Shown piece by piece: positions 17,706 through 26,524 of a DNA stretch of 64,000 nt. Numbering within the stretch: the stretch's first letter is position 1; every line of letters starts with the position of its first letter. The position numbers and the translations under genes were made by a program. The stretch covers positions 2,966,001-3,030,000 of the forward strand of contig NZ_CP017477.1 in assembly GCF_001761365.1 (NCBI RefSeq), written 5' to 3'. The notes below the pieces were generated by a model that saw only the letters and a program-made list of their open reading frames with translations, did not search any database and had not been told where the DNA came from. The DNA is from Polaribacter vadi. Lineage in GTDB: Bacteria; Bacteroidota; Bacteroidia; Flavobacteriales; Flavobacteriaceae.

Positions 17706-17933
17706 TTGAGTTTTATCAAAATTTGGTTGAAATTTCCTTCTCTTATTCATTGTTTTTTTCCTTTTAAATTGAAAATAAATAAGAGACCCAATGATTGGAA
17801 AAAAGAGAACAATACAAATCCAAATAATCTTATAAATTTTAAGTTTGAATTTTGTTTTTACAATGTCAATTATTGCTTGCAACCATAAAATGGTGCTTAA
17901 AACGAACAAACCAATAAGCATCAAATTTGTCAT
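17688..17933 (-). CDS. Small two-TM membrane protein with PLDc_N-like domain
   Basis: This 81-residue protein has two hydrophobic helices (residues ~4-24 and ~38-58). The motif FPIIGSLIYFQFKRKK is characteristic of the PLDc_N (phospholipase D nuclease N-terminal-like) membrane segment, here without any catalytic domain. Similar stand-alone proteins are common in Flavobacteriaceae; role unknown. The C-terminus is basic and its last codons fall in a 33-bp palindrome. Confidence 0.75.
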   Translation of the reverse strand: MTNLMLIGLFVLSTILWLQAIIDIVKTKFKLKIYKIIWICIVLFFPIIGSLIYFQFKRKKTMNKRRKFQPNFDKTQRPERF

Positions 17934-17947
17934 TCTTGGTTTGTTTT

Positions 17948-19564
17948 TTATTCAACTGTAAAATTCTCTTCCAAGAAAAAGTTAGCTCTTATATCTAAGT
18001 TATTAATAGCTTGATTGTAAATAATTCTTTCAGCTAATTGCTTTTTAAGGTAACTTCCAGAATCCCATTTATTGTTGTTGTTTTCGTCTATAATTGCTCT
18101 AATTGTATATTTTTTTGGTTCTAATAAATCGAAAACAACTTTGGTAGAACTATTTATAAATTTACGTTCTATCAATTGATTTTGTTTGCTGCCAGAAAGA
18201 ATTTCGATAATTAAGTTTTTAGAATTTACATTATTTACATTCAAAGTAATTCTTGCATAATCATCAATTTGTTTGGTAGTAAAACTATAATTAAGTGTAT
18301 CGTTTTGAATGCCGAAAATATCTTCAAAAGCAGCTGGATAAGCTTTAAAACGATATTTTTCTTTAGGTTGTTTATCAAAAATAAACCCTATTTTATTCTC
18401 TTTGTTAGAAACCAATGTTCTGTAGTTTACAGCGATAGTATCTTTATCAATTAAATTAATTTTAGTGGTATCTATTTTTACAATTGGGTTGTTGCTTTCT
18501 ATATAAAAAGTATCTCTAAAATGTAGAATATTTTTAGAAGAAGCATTTATAATAAGAGAATCTAATTTCTTTTTTCTTAATCTTACAGTTAACGTGTCTA
18601 AAAATTCTCTGTTAGCAACTGTAAAGTTTAAAGAATCTGCTTCAAAAGGCGTAAACCAATAATTTAGAGTGTCTTTATCAACCATAAATTTCGATACACT
18701 TTTAAAGTCTTTTGGCACATCAGATAATAAATTTATCTGCATATCTTTTCCATCACCATCAAAGCCAAATTCAATTTTACCTTTTGTAATTTCTTTACCT
18801 CTAGCAAATTGGTAAGGCTGGTTTTCCTTGAAAAGAATAATAGGTTTTGTTAAAATACTATCTCTTGGTAGTTGAATGGTGTCTGTATAAAAACCAATTT
18901 TATCAGTTATAGGATCAAAAATATAATCTTTAATATTTTCTTGTAAAGCTAATAATAAGTACTTGCCTTTTCTAAGATTTGTAAATTGAAAACCAACAGT
19001 ATCTATATTGTTAGTTACGTAATTTGGTTTTTGTTTGTAGATAATGGAATCGTTAAAAGAACTATCTAATCGATATAATAAAACGCTTACATCTTTAGGT
19101 TTTTCTTGCAAAATAGCATCTTTTATAGTTCCAGAAGTTTTTAAAGAATCGATATACGTTCCTGTCGAAAAAACATATTTAAAATTTTCTAAAACATTTC
19201 TTTCGTTATTGTCTTCTACAGCATTTCCAAAATTAAAAATATAGGTTGTATTGGGGTTTAAAGTATCTATAATTTCAATTTTAATTTCTTTACTGGCAGT
19301 TCCTTGAGGCGAAATTATAGGAGGACTTTTCATTGGTGGCGAAACTACCAATTGCTTATTGATGTCTTTTAATTTTATATATTCATCAAATTCTATTATA
19401 ATCTCTTTTTTGTTGAAATTTATGGTTTCATTTGCTGGTTTTGCAATTACAAACAAAGGCGCATCTTCATCTTTTGGACCACCATCAGGCCTTCCAGTTC
19501 TAGCACAATTAGATACAAAACCGATTATTATCAACAAAAAAAGAAATCTGAAAACTATTTTCAC
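17948..19564 (-). CDS. Ig-like (Big_5) domain lipoprotein
   Basis: This is a lipoprotein with a type II signal ending VSNC, followed by an Ig-like domain (NETINFNKKEIIIEFDEYIKL...PPIISPQGTASKEIKI). The typical start after the Cys is ARTGRPDGGPKDEDAP. The rest is a long series of beta-rich segments, with SNKENKIGFIFDKQPKE and a terminal carboxypeptidase-like fold (DLLEPKKYTIRAIIDENNNNKWD). It is an abundant surface protein of unknown role in this family. GTG 19564 gives the best signal peptide; a TTG at 19582 would add six residues. Confidence 0.82.
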   Translation of the reverse strand: MKIVFRFLFLLIIIGFVSNCARTGRPDGGPKDEDAPLFVIAKPANETINFNKKEIIIEFDEYIKLKDINKQLVVSPPMKSPPIISPQGTASKEIKIEIIDTLNPNTTYIFNFGNAVEDNNERNVLENFKYVFSTGTYIDSLKTSGTIKDAILQEKPKDVSVLLYRLDSSFNDSIIYKQKPNYVTNNIDTVGFQFTNLRKGKYLLLALQENIKDYIFDPITDKIGFYTDTIQLPRDSILTKPIILFKENQPYQFARGKEITKGKIEFGFDGDGKDMQINLLSDVPKDFKSVSKFMVDKDTLNYWFTPFEADSLNFTVANREFLDTLTVRLRKKKLDSLIINASSKNILHFRDTFYIESNNPIVKIDTTKINLIDKDTIAVNYRTLVSNKENKIGFIFDKQPKEKYRFKAYPAAFEDIFGIQNDTLNYSFTTKQIDDYARITLNVNNVNSKNLIIEILSGSKQNQLIERKFINSSTKVVFDLLEPKKYTIRAIIDENNNNKWDSGSYLKKQLAERIIYNQAINNLDIRANFFLEENFTVE

Positions 19565-19618
19565 AAAGTAAATTTTACACAAATTAACGATTATTTTTCG
19601 AATATAAAATTATAAAAT

Positions 19619-20305
19619 TCATTCAGTATATGCCATGGTTAAAATACTTATTTTACAATTTTCTGCTTTTAAGAATTCTTTTGCACAGGCCTCTAAAGTT
19701 GCACCAGTTGTAATTACATCATCAATTAACAAAATATGTTTGTTGTTAAATTTTGCTGTATTTTTTAAATGAAATTTAGTATCTGAATGGTTAAAGCGTT
19801 CAAAACGAGATTTAAACGTTTGTGTTTTTGTTGATGAAATCCTGACAAGTTCATTATTTATAAAAGGAATTTTCAAGTAAAAACTTAGTCTTTCGCCAAA
19901 TTTTGTAACTTGATTATAGCCTCTTTCACGTAGTTTTCTAGGATGTAAAGGCACAGGAATTATAAAATTGACATCTTTAAATTCTTGGTTTTCTGCAAGC
20001 ATTTCTCCTAACCAATTACCAAAGAAAACACCAATATCTTCATTGCCTTTGTATTTTAAATCGTGAATTAATTGCAAAGTGCTTCCTTTTTTTCTGTAAA
20101 ATAATAAGGCAAATCCTTTTTCCACTATAATATTTCCGTAAAAATTTTGTGTTACTTTATTGTCTGTAAAGTCTTGGAAGTTAGTGAGTGGTAAATCATG
20201 CCTGCAAAGTGTGCAGAGTACGTTTTCGTTTTCAATTAAACTTGTATCGCAAACAACACACAGTTTAGGATAAAAAAGATGGAATAAGTCTTTTAAAAGT
20301 ATCAT
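19619..20305 (-). CDS. ComF family phosphoribosyltransferase-like protein
   Basis: The N-terminal zinc ribbon has four cysteines (CVVC and CTLC, about residues 13-33). The PRTase signature is ILLIDDVITTGATLEAC near the C-terminus, and the central region VPLHPRKLRERGYNQ is conserved in ComF. In competent species ComF helps DNA uptake through the inner membrane; in others its role is unclear. The start is ATG 20305; a TTG 42 bases upstream would overlap the divergent promoter region. Confidence 0.9.
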   Translation of the reverse strand: MILLKDLFHLFYPKLCVVCDTSLIENENVLCTLCRHDLPLTNFQDFTDNKVTQNFYGNIIVEKGFALLFYRKKGSTLQLIHDLKYKGNEDIGVFFGNWLGEMLAENQEFKDVNFIIPVPLHPRKLRERGYNQVTKFGERLSFYLKIPFINNELVRISSTKTQTFKSRFERFNHSDTKFHLKNTAKFNNKHILLIDDVITTGATLEACAKEFLKAENCKISILTMAYTE

Positions 20306-20355
20306 CTTTACACAACATTTTTTAGGAATATAAGTAATAATCAACAAAAAAACGA

Positions 20356-20919
20356 TTGTATAGCAGAATAAATTTTTTTAAAGAAGCTGTAAAAAACATT
20401 AAAACGTTAGGCACAATTGCACCAAGCTCAAGGTTTCTGTCCAAAAAAATGTTACGTAAAATTGATTTTCAAAAAGCGGAGGTTTTAGTAGAATTAGGTC
20501 CAGGAAATGGCGCAATTACTAATTATATTTTAGAAAGTTTAGCACCGAACGCAACACTAATTTGTTTTGAAATTAATGATAATTTTTATCATCAATTAAA
20601 AAAAATAAATCATCCACAATTAATTGTTTTAAAAGCTTGTGCAGAAAAAATTGAAGAAGAATTAGCAAAACTAAACATCTACAAAGTACCTTACATCATC
20701 TCTAGTTTGCCACTTACTATTATTCCTGATGAAGTTTCTGATGAAATTTTAAAAAAATCATTTAACATTTTAGAAAATAACGGAACATTTATACAATATC
20801 AATACAGTTTAACGTATTATAAAAAACTCAAAAAAGTATTTAAAGATGCTATTTTATTAGAGTTTGAGCCTTTAAATATTCCTCCAGCATTTATTTATCA
20901 TTGTAAAAAAGTCAAGTAA
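20356..20919 (+). CDS. Class I SAM-dependent methyltransferase
   Basis: This 187-residue Rossmann-fold methyltransferase has motif I VELGPGNGAITNYIL (about residues 44-58) and motif II LICFEINDNF. The N-terminal TIAPSSRFLSKKM and the later SLPLTIIPDE match the phospholipid N-methyltransferase-like / rRNA dimethyladenosine-like group. The start is TTG 20356, 51 bases from the comF ATG. The substrate is probably a lipid (ethanolamine headgroup) or RNA; this is not resolved. Confidence 0.8.
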   Translation: MYSRINFFKEAVKNIKTLGTIAPSSRFLSKKMLRKIDFQKAEVLVELGPGNGAITNYILESLAPNATLICFEINDNFYHQLKKINHPQLIVLKACAEKIEEELAKLNIYKVPYIISSLPLTIIPDEVSDEILKKSFNILENNGTFIQYQYSLTYYKKLKKVFKDAILLEFEPLNIPPAFIYHCKKVK

Positions 20920-20927
20920 TTTTTTTA

Positions 20928-20957
20928 TTGAAAAACTTCTGTAAACGTGTATATTTG
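20928..20957 (+). promoter_or_regulatory. Promoter of glycyl-tRNA synthetase gene
   Basis: TTG at 20928-20930 as -33, a 19-base spacer and TATATTTG at 20950-20957 as the -7 box (exact TAnnTTTG). The start codon lies 9 bases downstream, which is an unusually short leader. Confidence 0.7.
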
Positions 20958-20965
20958 CGCTCATT

Positions 20966-22507
20966 ATGGCAAAACAAGAAGATCAATTTAAAAAAGTTTT
21001 ATCGCACGCAAAAGAATATGGTTATGTTTTTCAGTCTTCTGAAATTTATGACGGTTTAAGTGCGGTTTACGATTATGCTCAAAACGGAGTTGAGCTAAAG
21101 AAAAATATTAGAGATTATTGGTGGAAAGCAATGGTGCAAATGCACGAAAATATTGTGGGTATTGATGCTGCAATTTTAATGCACCCAACTACTTGGAAAG
21201 CTTCTGGACATGTAGATGCTTTTAACGATCCTTTAATTGATAACAAAGATTCTAAAAAACGTTACAGAGCAGATGTTTTAATAGAAGATTATTGTGCTAA
21301 GATTGAAGGCAAAATAAATAAGGAAGTAGACAAAGCTGCAAAACGTTTTGGCGATGCTTTTGATAAAGAAGAGTTTTTAGCAACTAATGGAAGAGTTGTT
21401 GGCTATCAAGAAAAAATAAAATCGATTTTAGCAAGAATGGGTAAATCTTTAGCCAATGAAGATTTAGCCGATGTTAAATTATTGATTGAAGAATTAGAAA
21501 TTGCAGATCCTTTAACAGGTTCTAAAAACTGGACAGAAGTGAAGCAATTCAACTTAATGTTCGGAACCAAAATTGGAGCATCAGCAGAAAACTCTACACA
21601 AGTTTATTTACGACCAGAAACTGCACAAGGTATTTTTGTAAATTTCTTAAATGTGCAAAAAACGGGACGAATGAAAATTCCTTTCGGAATTGCACAAACT
21701 GGTAAAGCGTTTAGAAATGAGATTGTTGCAAGACAGTTTATTTTTAGAATGCGTGAGTTTGAACAAATGGAAATGCAATATTTTGTAAAACCTGGCACGC
21801 AAAAAGAATGGTATGAAAGCTGGAAAGAAACGCGTTTAAAATGGCATTTAAGTTTAGGAATGGGCGCAGAAAATTATCGTTTTCATGACCATGATAAGCT
21901 AGCACATTATGCAGATGCAGCTTCAGATATTGAGTTTAATTTTCCTTTTGGCTTTAAAGAATTAGAAGGAATTCACTCAAGAACCGACTTTGATTTAAAA
22001 GCGCACGAAGAACATTCAGGAAAAAAATTACAATATTTTGACCATGAAGAAAATAAAAGTTATACACCTTATGTTGTAGAAACTTCGATTGGTTTGGATA
22101 GAATGTTTTTGGCAGTTTTCTCGAATTCTTTGGTTGATGAAGAATTAGAAAATGGAAGTACAAGAACGGTTTTAAAATTACCAGCAGTTTTAGCACCTTT
22201 TAAAGCAGCTATTTTTCCTTTGGTTAAAAAAGATGGTTTGCCAGAAGTTGCTAAAGAAATTATGGAAGATTTAAAATGGGATTTTAATGTTTTTTATGAT
22301 GAAAAAGATGCAGTTGGTAAACGTTATAGAAGACAAGATGCTGCAGGAACGCCTTTTTGTATTACTGTAGATCACGATTCTTTAAATGATAAATGCGTAA
22401 CTATAAGACATAGAGATTCTATGGAACAAAAACGTGTTGCTATTGCAGATTTAAAAGAAATAATCAAAGCAGAAGTTTCTGTAAAAACTTGGTTACAGAG
22501 AATGTAA
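20966..22507 (+). CDS. glyS: Glycyl-tRNA synthetase (class II, alpha2 type)
   Basis: This enzyme charges tRNA-Gly. Class II motifs are visible: RPETAQGIFVNF and FRNEIVARQFIFRMREFEQ (motif 2), SIGLDRMFLA (motif 3), and a C-terminal anticodon-binding domain (LPAVLAPFKAAIFPLVKK ... RDSMEQKRV). The 513-residue length is right for the bacterial alpha2 (eukaryote-like) GlyRS rather than the tetrameric GlyQ/GlyS form. The gene is single with its own promoter and a strong terminator. Confidence 0.96.
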   Translation: MAKQEDQFKKVLSHAKEYGYVFQSSEIYDGLSAVYDYAQNGVELKKNIRDYWWKAMVQMHENIVGIDAAILMHPTTWKASGHVDAFNDPLIDNKDSKKRYRADVLIEDYCAKIEGKINKEVDKAAKRFGDAFDKEEFLATNGRVVGYQEKIKSILARMGKSLANEDLADVKLLIEELEIADPLTGSKNWTEVKQFNLMFGTKIGASAENSTQVYLRPETAQGIFVNFLNVQKTGRMKIPFGIAQTGKAFRNEIVARQFIFRMREFEQMEMQYFVKPGTQKEWYESWKETRLKWHLSLGMGAENYRFHDHDKLAHYADAASDIEFNFPFGFKELEGIHSRTDFDLKAHEEHSGKKLQYFDHEENKSYTPYVVETSIGLDRMFLAVFSNSLVDEELENGSTRTVLKLPAVLAPFKAAIFPLVKKDGLPEVAKEIMEDLKWDFNVFYDEKDAVGKRYRRQDAAGTPFCITVDHDSLNDKCVTIRHRDSMEQKRVAIADLKEIIKAEVSVKTWLQRM

Positions 22508-22524
22508 ACACACAGTTTTTTAAA

Positions 22525-22567
22525 ACAAAAAATCCGTTGGAAAAATATTTTCTAACGGATTTTTTGT
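22525..22567 (+). terminator. Terminator of glycyl-tRNA synthetase gene
   Basis: 14-bp arms ACAAAAAATCCGTT/AACGGATTTTTTGT with a 15-base loop, ending in a T-rich tract. Confidence 0.85.
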
Positions 22568-22672
22568 TTCTAAAATTTTAAAGTCGATTTTTATAAACAT
22601 AAATGCACTAAATTGTAGTTCAAAAAATTAAGTGTTATTTTTTGAATATCATTAGTCATAAAAAAGTAAAAA

Positions 22673-23284
22673 ATGCGCATTTCAAGATATATTTTGGTTT
22701 TTCTAGTTGGTTTTTTAATTGCCAAATTTTGGTATCAAAAAAAGGATAATCATCAGCAAAAAGAAGAAGTTAGAGTGGTTGTAAACTCCATTAAAAACAT
22801 GAGTAAATTGGTGATTTCAAGTGGTAATTTTTCTGAAGTTTACAATTTTACGGATTCAAAAAAATATTTTTACGAAACTATTTCTTTTGATAAAAAAGCC
22901 ATTGTTACTGTAAATGCAAAAGTTGAGGTTGGCTACGATTTATCGAAATTGGAAATTGAGGTAGATTCTTTGGCAAAGAAAATTTACATCCATAAAATTC
23001 CGAAAGCAGCAATTACAATTATACCAGATGTTAAATATTTCGATTTGCAACAAAGTCAATTTAACGCTTTTTCCAAAAACGATTTGAATAAAATTAACGA
23101 AAAAAGCATCGAAAAAATTAAACAAACTGTTGAGTTAACAAACCTAAAAAAAGAGGCAAAGACTCGTTTTTTTGAGGAAATTTCAAAAATTTATCAGCTT
23201 TCTGCTATTTATGGTTGGGAAGTTGTAGATAAAACAAACTCACGTTTTTTAAGTGATTTTAAGGAAGTTAATTTGTTAAAATAA
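22673..23284 (+). CDS. DUF4230 domain-containing membrane-anchored protein
   Basis: An N-terminal hydrophobic anchor (residues ~4-22, YILVFLVGFLIAKFWY) is followed by a ~170-residue DUF4230-like domain (VVNSIKNMSKLVISSGNFSEVY, then VNAKVEVGYDLSKLEIEVD and IPKAAITIIPDVKYFD). DUF4230 has no known activity. The domain should face the periplasm. The gene is followed by an imperfect hairpin. Confidence 0.82.
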   Translation: MRISRYILVFLVGFLIAKFWYQKKDNHQQKEEVRVVVNSIKNMSKLVISSGNFSEVYNFTDSKKYFYETISFDKKAIVTVNAKVEVGYDLSKLEIEVDSLAKKIYIHKIPKAAITIIPDVKYFDLQQSQFNAFSKNDLNKINEKSIEKIKQTVELTNLKKEAKTRFFEEISKIYQLSAIYGWEVVDKTNSRFLSDFKEVNLLK

Positions 23285-23318
23285 AAAGACCATCAAAAAT
23301 TAATTTGATAGCCTTTTT
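23285..23318 (+). terminator. Imperfect hairpin terminator after DUF4230 gene
   Basis: 15-bp arms (AAAAAGACCATCAAA against TTTGATAGCCTTTTT) with two mismatches, ending in a T run, directly after the stop codon. Confidence 0.6.
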
Positions 23319-23755
23319 GTAAATTTTAATAAAATCCCCCGATTTTTATTAAAACTTTTTTTGTCTATTTCGAATTACTTTATATTCTAGTAAATGAATT
23401 AAGTATTTTTTTAATTTTCATAGCAATTTTTTTGTAATTAACAATTTTAAATTTATTATTAGTTGCTAAATTACACTGTAAAATTAAAGATTATAATTGA
23501 ATAAAAACCACGTAGTTTTACGTGTTTTTTATAATCAAGAAGCTTTTTAATGTTTAAGTTTATACATGTAAAACTTATAAAAACTCCATGATTTGTCCAA
23601 TAATTGGTTTCGTAATAAATTAAGTTTGTATACTTTATACATTTTAAATTTATGCTTAACCTCTAATACTCTTAAGATCGTATTTTTTTAAAAAGCAAAA
23701 AGGATATATACATTTAAAAAAATAAGTATATATTCTTAATTTCTTATACTTAATG
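23319..23755. other. AT-rich intergenic region with an isolated hairpin
   Basis: This 430-base gap lies between two gene 3' ends (DUF4230 and the NarL regulator, convergent). It holds no credible ORF. It has a strong hairpin at 23501-23532 (ATAAAAACCACGTA/TACGTGTTTTTTAT, one mismatch) ending in a T run although no gene ends there. It also holds GTTTATACATGTA at 23558-23570, which resembles the motif upstream of the neighbouring kinase gene. A small RNA between about 23340 and 23530 is possible; nothing else is visible. Confidence 0.4.
23501..23532 (+). terminator. Orphan terminator-like hairpin
   Basis: 14-bp arms with one mismatch and a 4-base loop, followed by a T-rich stretch. No ORF ends just upstream on the plus strand, which makes it a candidate sRNA 3' end. 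Confidence 0.45.
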
Positions 23756-24436
23756 TTATAAGTTAAAATCTAATGTAATTTCTATTAGTTTTTTTTGAAT
23801 TCCGTAAATAACCAAACCTGCTACATTTTTAGATTGTGTTTTTAATAGGAGATTATTTCTGTGACCTTCAACCGTTCTTGGACTTATAAATAGTTGTTCT
23901 GCAATTTCTGATGTGGTACATTGGTTGCAAATAAGTTCTAAAACATCAATTTCTCTTTTAGAAAGTAGGTTTTTATCTAAATCGCTTTTAATACGTTTTC
24001 CACTAGAAGATATTATGTTTTCGTGAATTATTTTTAGCACCTTTTCATCATAATAAAAGCCTTTTTCATAGACTTCATTTATGGTATGAACTACAGCTTT
24101 AGGGCTTGTATTTTTAAGTAAATAAGAAGATGCACCCACATCAATCATATTTGTAATAAAAGATTTACCATCAAAACTTGTTAGTGCAATTATTTTTATG
24201 TCTGAATGAGTTTTGTGAATAGCTTTAGTGGCTTCAATTCCATTCATTTGTGGCATTTTTAAATCCATTAAAATAACATCAGGAAACTCTTCTGTAGTGC
24301 TTAAAAAATCGATTAACTCTAAGCCGTTTTCTGCTTCAAAAATAACATTAAAGTTAACTTCTCTATCTAATAAAAAACGAATTCCGCTTCTAAAAAGTTG
24401 TTCATCATCAGCAATTACAATATTAATAATATTCAT
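23756..24436 (-). CDS. NarL/FixJ-family response regulator
   Basis: The receiver domain has the acidic pocket ADDE (residues 9-12) and phospho-acceptor Asp58 (LMDLKMPQMNG). It is followed by a LuxR-type helix-turn-helix (LSKREIDVLELICNQCTTSEIAEQLFISPRTVEGHR). It is the DNA-binding partner of the kinase whose gene ends 13 bases upstream. It probably binds near its own operon and the adjacent 131-aa/7-TM operon (see the shared motif at 25338 and 26526). Confidence 0.94.
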   Translation of the reverse strand: MNIINIVIADDEQLFRSGIRFLLDREVNFNVIFEAENGLELIDFLSTTEEFPDVILMDLKMPQMNGIEATKAIHKTHSDIKIIALTSFDGKSFITNMIDVGASSYLLKNTSPKAVVHTINEVYEKGFYYDEKVLKIIHENIISSSGKRIKSDLDKNLLSKREIDVLELICNQCTTSEIAEQLFISPRTVEGHRNNLLLKTQSKNVAGLVIYGIQKKLIEITLDFNL

Positions 24437-24449
24437 TTTTAAAGTAATT

Positions 24450-25241
24450 TTATAGTGTTATCGAAATTTTAAAACCGTTATTTTTTGCTGTTGTTATTGT
24501 GTAATTTCCTTGTAATAAGGCAACCCTGCTTTCAATATTTTTAATACCTAATCCTTTTTTGTGCTTTTTATTTTTCATATTAAAGCCAACACCATTATCT
24601 GTATAATTAAAAAGTAGTTTGTTGTTTTTTAAACAAATATCTATACTGCTATTTTTTGCTTTTCCATGTCTTACTGAGTTGTTTATTAATTCTTGCACAA
24701 TTCTAAAAAGATGTAATTCTTGTTCTGAAATTAAATAACCTTTTGGATATGCTAAATTATAATCGATGGTTATTTTTTTACTATTGTTAAAGGAATCTGC
24801 CAATTCCTCTACAGCATCTTTTAATCCAAATTCTTCTAAAATTGGTGGCAATAAATTGTGTGCAATATTTCTGGCACTTTCTAAAGTTTTATCTGTTACC
24901 TCTAAAATAGTATCATTAACAATTACGTATTCTTCAGAACTTAAATCTCCTCCTTTTAAAAGGTTTGCATTTAAGTTAATTACATTTAGTTTAGCACTAA
25001 TATCGTCATGTAAATCTTGTGCAATACGTTTGCGTTCTTCTTCTTGAGTAATAATAATAGATTGTATTATTTCTTTTTGATGATCTATTTCTAAGTTTTT
25101 TTTCTCCAACTGTTTTTCTACTATTTTTTTTCTTGAGAAAAAGAAAAATAGTAAGAGTGCTACACCCATTATAAGAAGTAAAACAACACCAGTAAGTACA
25201 ATTGCTATCACTTGATTTTCTTTAGCAAACAATTCTTCCAT
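24450..25241 (-). CDS. Histidine kinase (HisKA_3, NarX/DegS type) with minimal sensor
   Basis: One membrane segment (residues ~12-36) is followed by a short coiled coil and the HisKA_3 motif EEERKRIAQDLHDD with phospho-acceptor His78. The HATPase domain carries ELINNSVRHGKAKN and a G box near YTDNGVGFNMKNKKHKKGLGI. Almost nothing lies outside the membrane (about 10 residues), so the kinase cannot sense a ligand alone and probably needs a partner or senses within the membrane. It is the first gene of an operon with the NarL-type regulator. Confidence 0.93.
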   Translation of the reverse strand: MEELFAKENQVIAIVLTGVVLLLIMGVALLLFFFFSRKKIVEKQLEKKNLEIDHQKEIIQSIIITQEEERKRIAQDLHDDISAKLNVINLNANLLKGGDLSSEEYVIVNDTILEVTDKTLESARNIAHNLLPPILEEFGLKDAVEELADSFNNSKKITIDYNLAYPKGYLISEQELHLFRIVQELINNSVRHGKAKNSSIDICLKNNKLLFNYTDNGVGFNMKNKKHKKGLGIKNIESRVALLQGNYTITTAKNNGFKISITL

Positions 25242-25337
25242 TAGAGATTTTTAAAAATATAAACGAAGTTATGGAAAAATAATTTTATTGTGAATATAGC
25301 TGTTTATTTTCAGTATTTAAAGAGTGTGTTTAAAATC

Positions 25338-25352
25338 AGGTGTTTATACGTG
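25338..25352 (-). promoter_or_regulatory. Candidate response-regulator binding site upstream of kinase gene
   Basis: AGGTGTTTATACGTG, 97 bases before the kinase start codon. Its first 12 bases are identical to the site at 26526-26537 upstream of the neighbouring operon. Confidence 0.5.
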
Positions 25353-25383
25353 TATTTTTGCTTCTTAGAGTAAGCGTTTTATA

Positions 25384-26025
25384 TTAGCTTTCTTTTGTGG
25401 CAATTGATATCGGTTTTCTAAAGTTTTTATACCATTCTATAAAAATAAAAATTTGATATATTAAATATAAATAGATGTTAAAACTCCAGATAAGACGAAT
25501 AATTTCTGATTTTATATTGCCAGCAGAAAAAAGTAATGTGCTGCAAAGTGTATAAATAAAAAAACTGGCATTAAAATAGATAAATTTTTTGTCTACTTTA
25601 TCAATCCTCTCAATTAAGAAATAGAAACTATAAATTAACAGAGGAATATAGCATATTAATATCTCAATAATATTAAATTTAAAAATATAATCAGGATTAA
25701 AAACATAAAAAATTATGATAGAAAAAGGGATGATACGAATACCCCAAAACACACTTTTTTTTAGCAACTTGTTTTTTGTTTGCTTACTATAAAATAAACT
25801 TAAAAAAATGTATTGACCAACGTTAAATAAATGAAATAGATAAAGGTTATTATCGCCCAATTTTGCAAGATAATCGCTTGAAAGTTGAATAATAAGAGAA
25901 AAAAGTAGATAAAAGGAAAAAAGTTTAACGCTAAAAGTATTCTTTTTAAAATTCATCAAAAAAAGTAGGCTATTTATTGCTAGAATAAAATAGCCTAAAT
26001 AAATTATTATTTTAATAATGCTCAA
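25384..26025 (-). CDS. 7-TM membrane protein of unknown function
   Basis: About seven hydrophobic helices are visible (around residues 3-24, 31-52, 61-80, 90-108, 116-138, 144-168, 174-197) with very short loops and a short basic tail. No transport or enzyme motif is seen. The start is TTG 26025, only two bases after the stop of the 131-residue gene (TAAAATTG), so translation must be tightly coupled. The fold resembles membrane sensor modules that lack a kinase. It lies directly upstream of a kinase that has almost no sensor of its own, so an input role is plausible but inferred. Confidence 0.75.
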   Translation of the reverse strand: MSIIKIIIYLGYFILAINSLLFLMNFKKNTFSVKLFSFYLLFSLIIQLSSDYLAKLGDNNLYLFHLFNVGQYIFLSLFYSKQTKNKLLKKSVFWGIRIIPFSIIIFYVFNPDYIFKFNIIEILICYIPLLIYSFYFLIERIDKVDKKFIYFNASFFIYTLCSTLLFSAGNIKSEIIRLIWSFNIYLYLIYQIFIFIEWYKNFRKPISIATKES

Positions 26026-26027
26026 TT

Positions 26028-26423
26028 TTATCCATTTAAAGGGCTGTCAGGATCGCAAAAACTAGGGCAAGGTCTAGAAAAGTCATAAATAAAACCACTT
26101 TCTGAGTCTAATGTTTCTCCGTCTTTAGAAGAAATCATGTCCTTGCCATTTTCATCCACACCAACAATCATTAATTTTTCTATATATACATTTTCTCCTT
26201 CAATAATAACTTTTTCAACACCAATATATGCTCTAACACTTGTTGGGCCTTCTGCAATTACTTCTTGCAAATCTAATAAAGGAATATTAAATGCTCTACA
26301 ATCTTGATGAGAATTATAAGTAGATTCCATTTTACGCCATCTATTTGCCCAATCTTTGGCAATTTCTAAACTAATTATGTTTTTTTTATTTGGTTTTGGA
26401 ACATCGTTTGGTTGGTTTTTCAT
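26028..26423 (-). CDS. Unknown 131-residue protein with CPSFCD C-terminal motif
   Basis: This is a soluble protein without signal peptide, opening with KNIISLEIAKDWANRWRKME and closing with YDFSRPCPSFCDPDSPLNG. The two cysteines of the CPxxCD motif could bind a metal or form a disulfide. The middle is beta-rich (VRAYIGVEKVIIEGENVYIEKLMIVGVDENGKDM). I have the impression of similar flavobacterial hypotheticals ending in CPxxCD, but no function. It is the first gene of a two-gene operon with the 7-TM protein. Confidence 0.75.
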   Translation of the reverse strand: MKNQPNDVPKPNKKNIISLEIAKDWANRWRKMESTYNSHQDCRAFNIPLLDLQEVIAEGPTSVRAYIGVEKVIIEGENVYIEKLMIVGVDENGKDMISSKDGETLDSESGFIYDFSRPCPSFCDPDSPLNG

Positions 26424-26524
26424 CTTTAAAAAGTATTAAGTTAGTAATTTGGTTTTGGTTAAGTTATAAATCTAAATAAAAATAAATAAAGACATTGTAT
26501 AACTATTTGTTTTTTAATTAAAAT

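Noticed and set aside
24450..26423. Prophage or island insertion around the two-component pair
   Set aside because: No integrase, direct-repeat ends or marked composition shift is visible.
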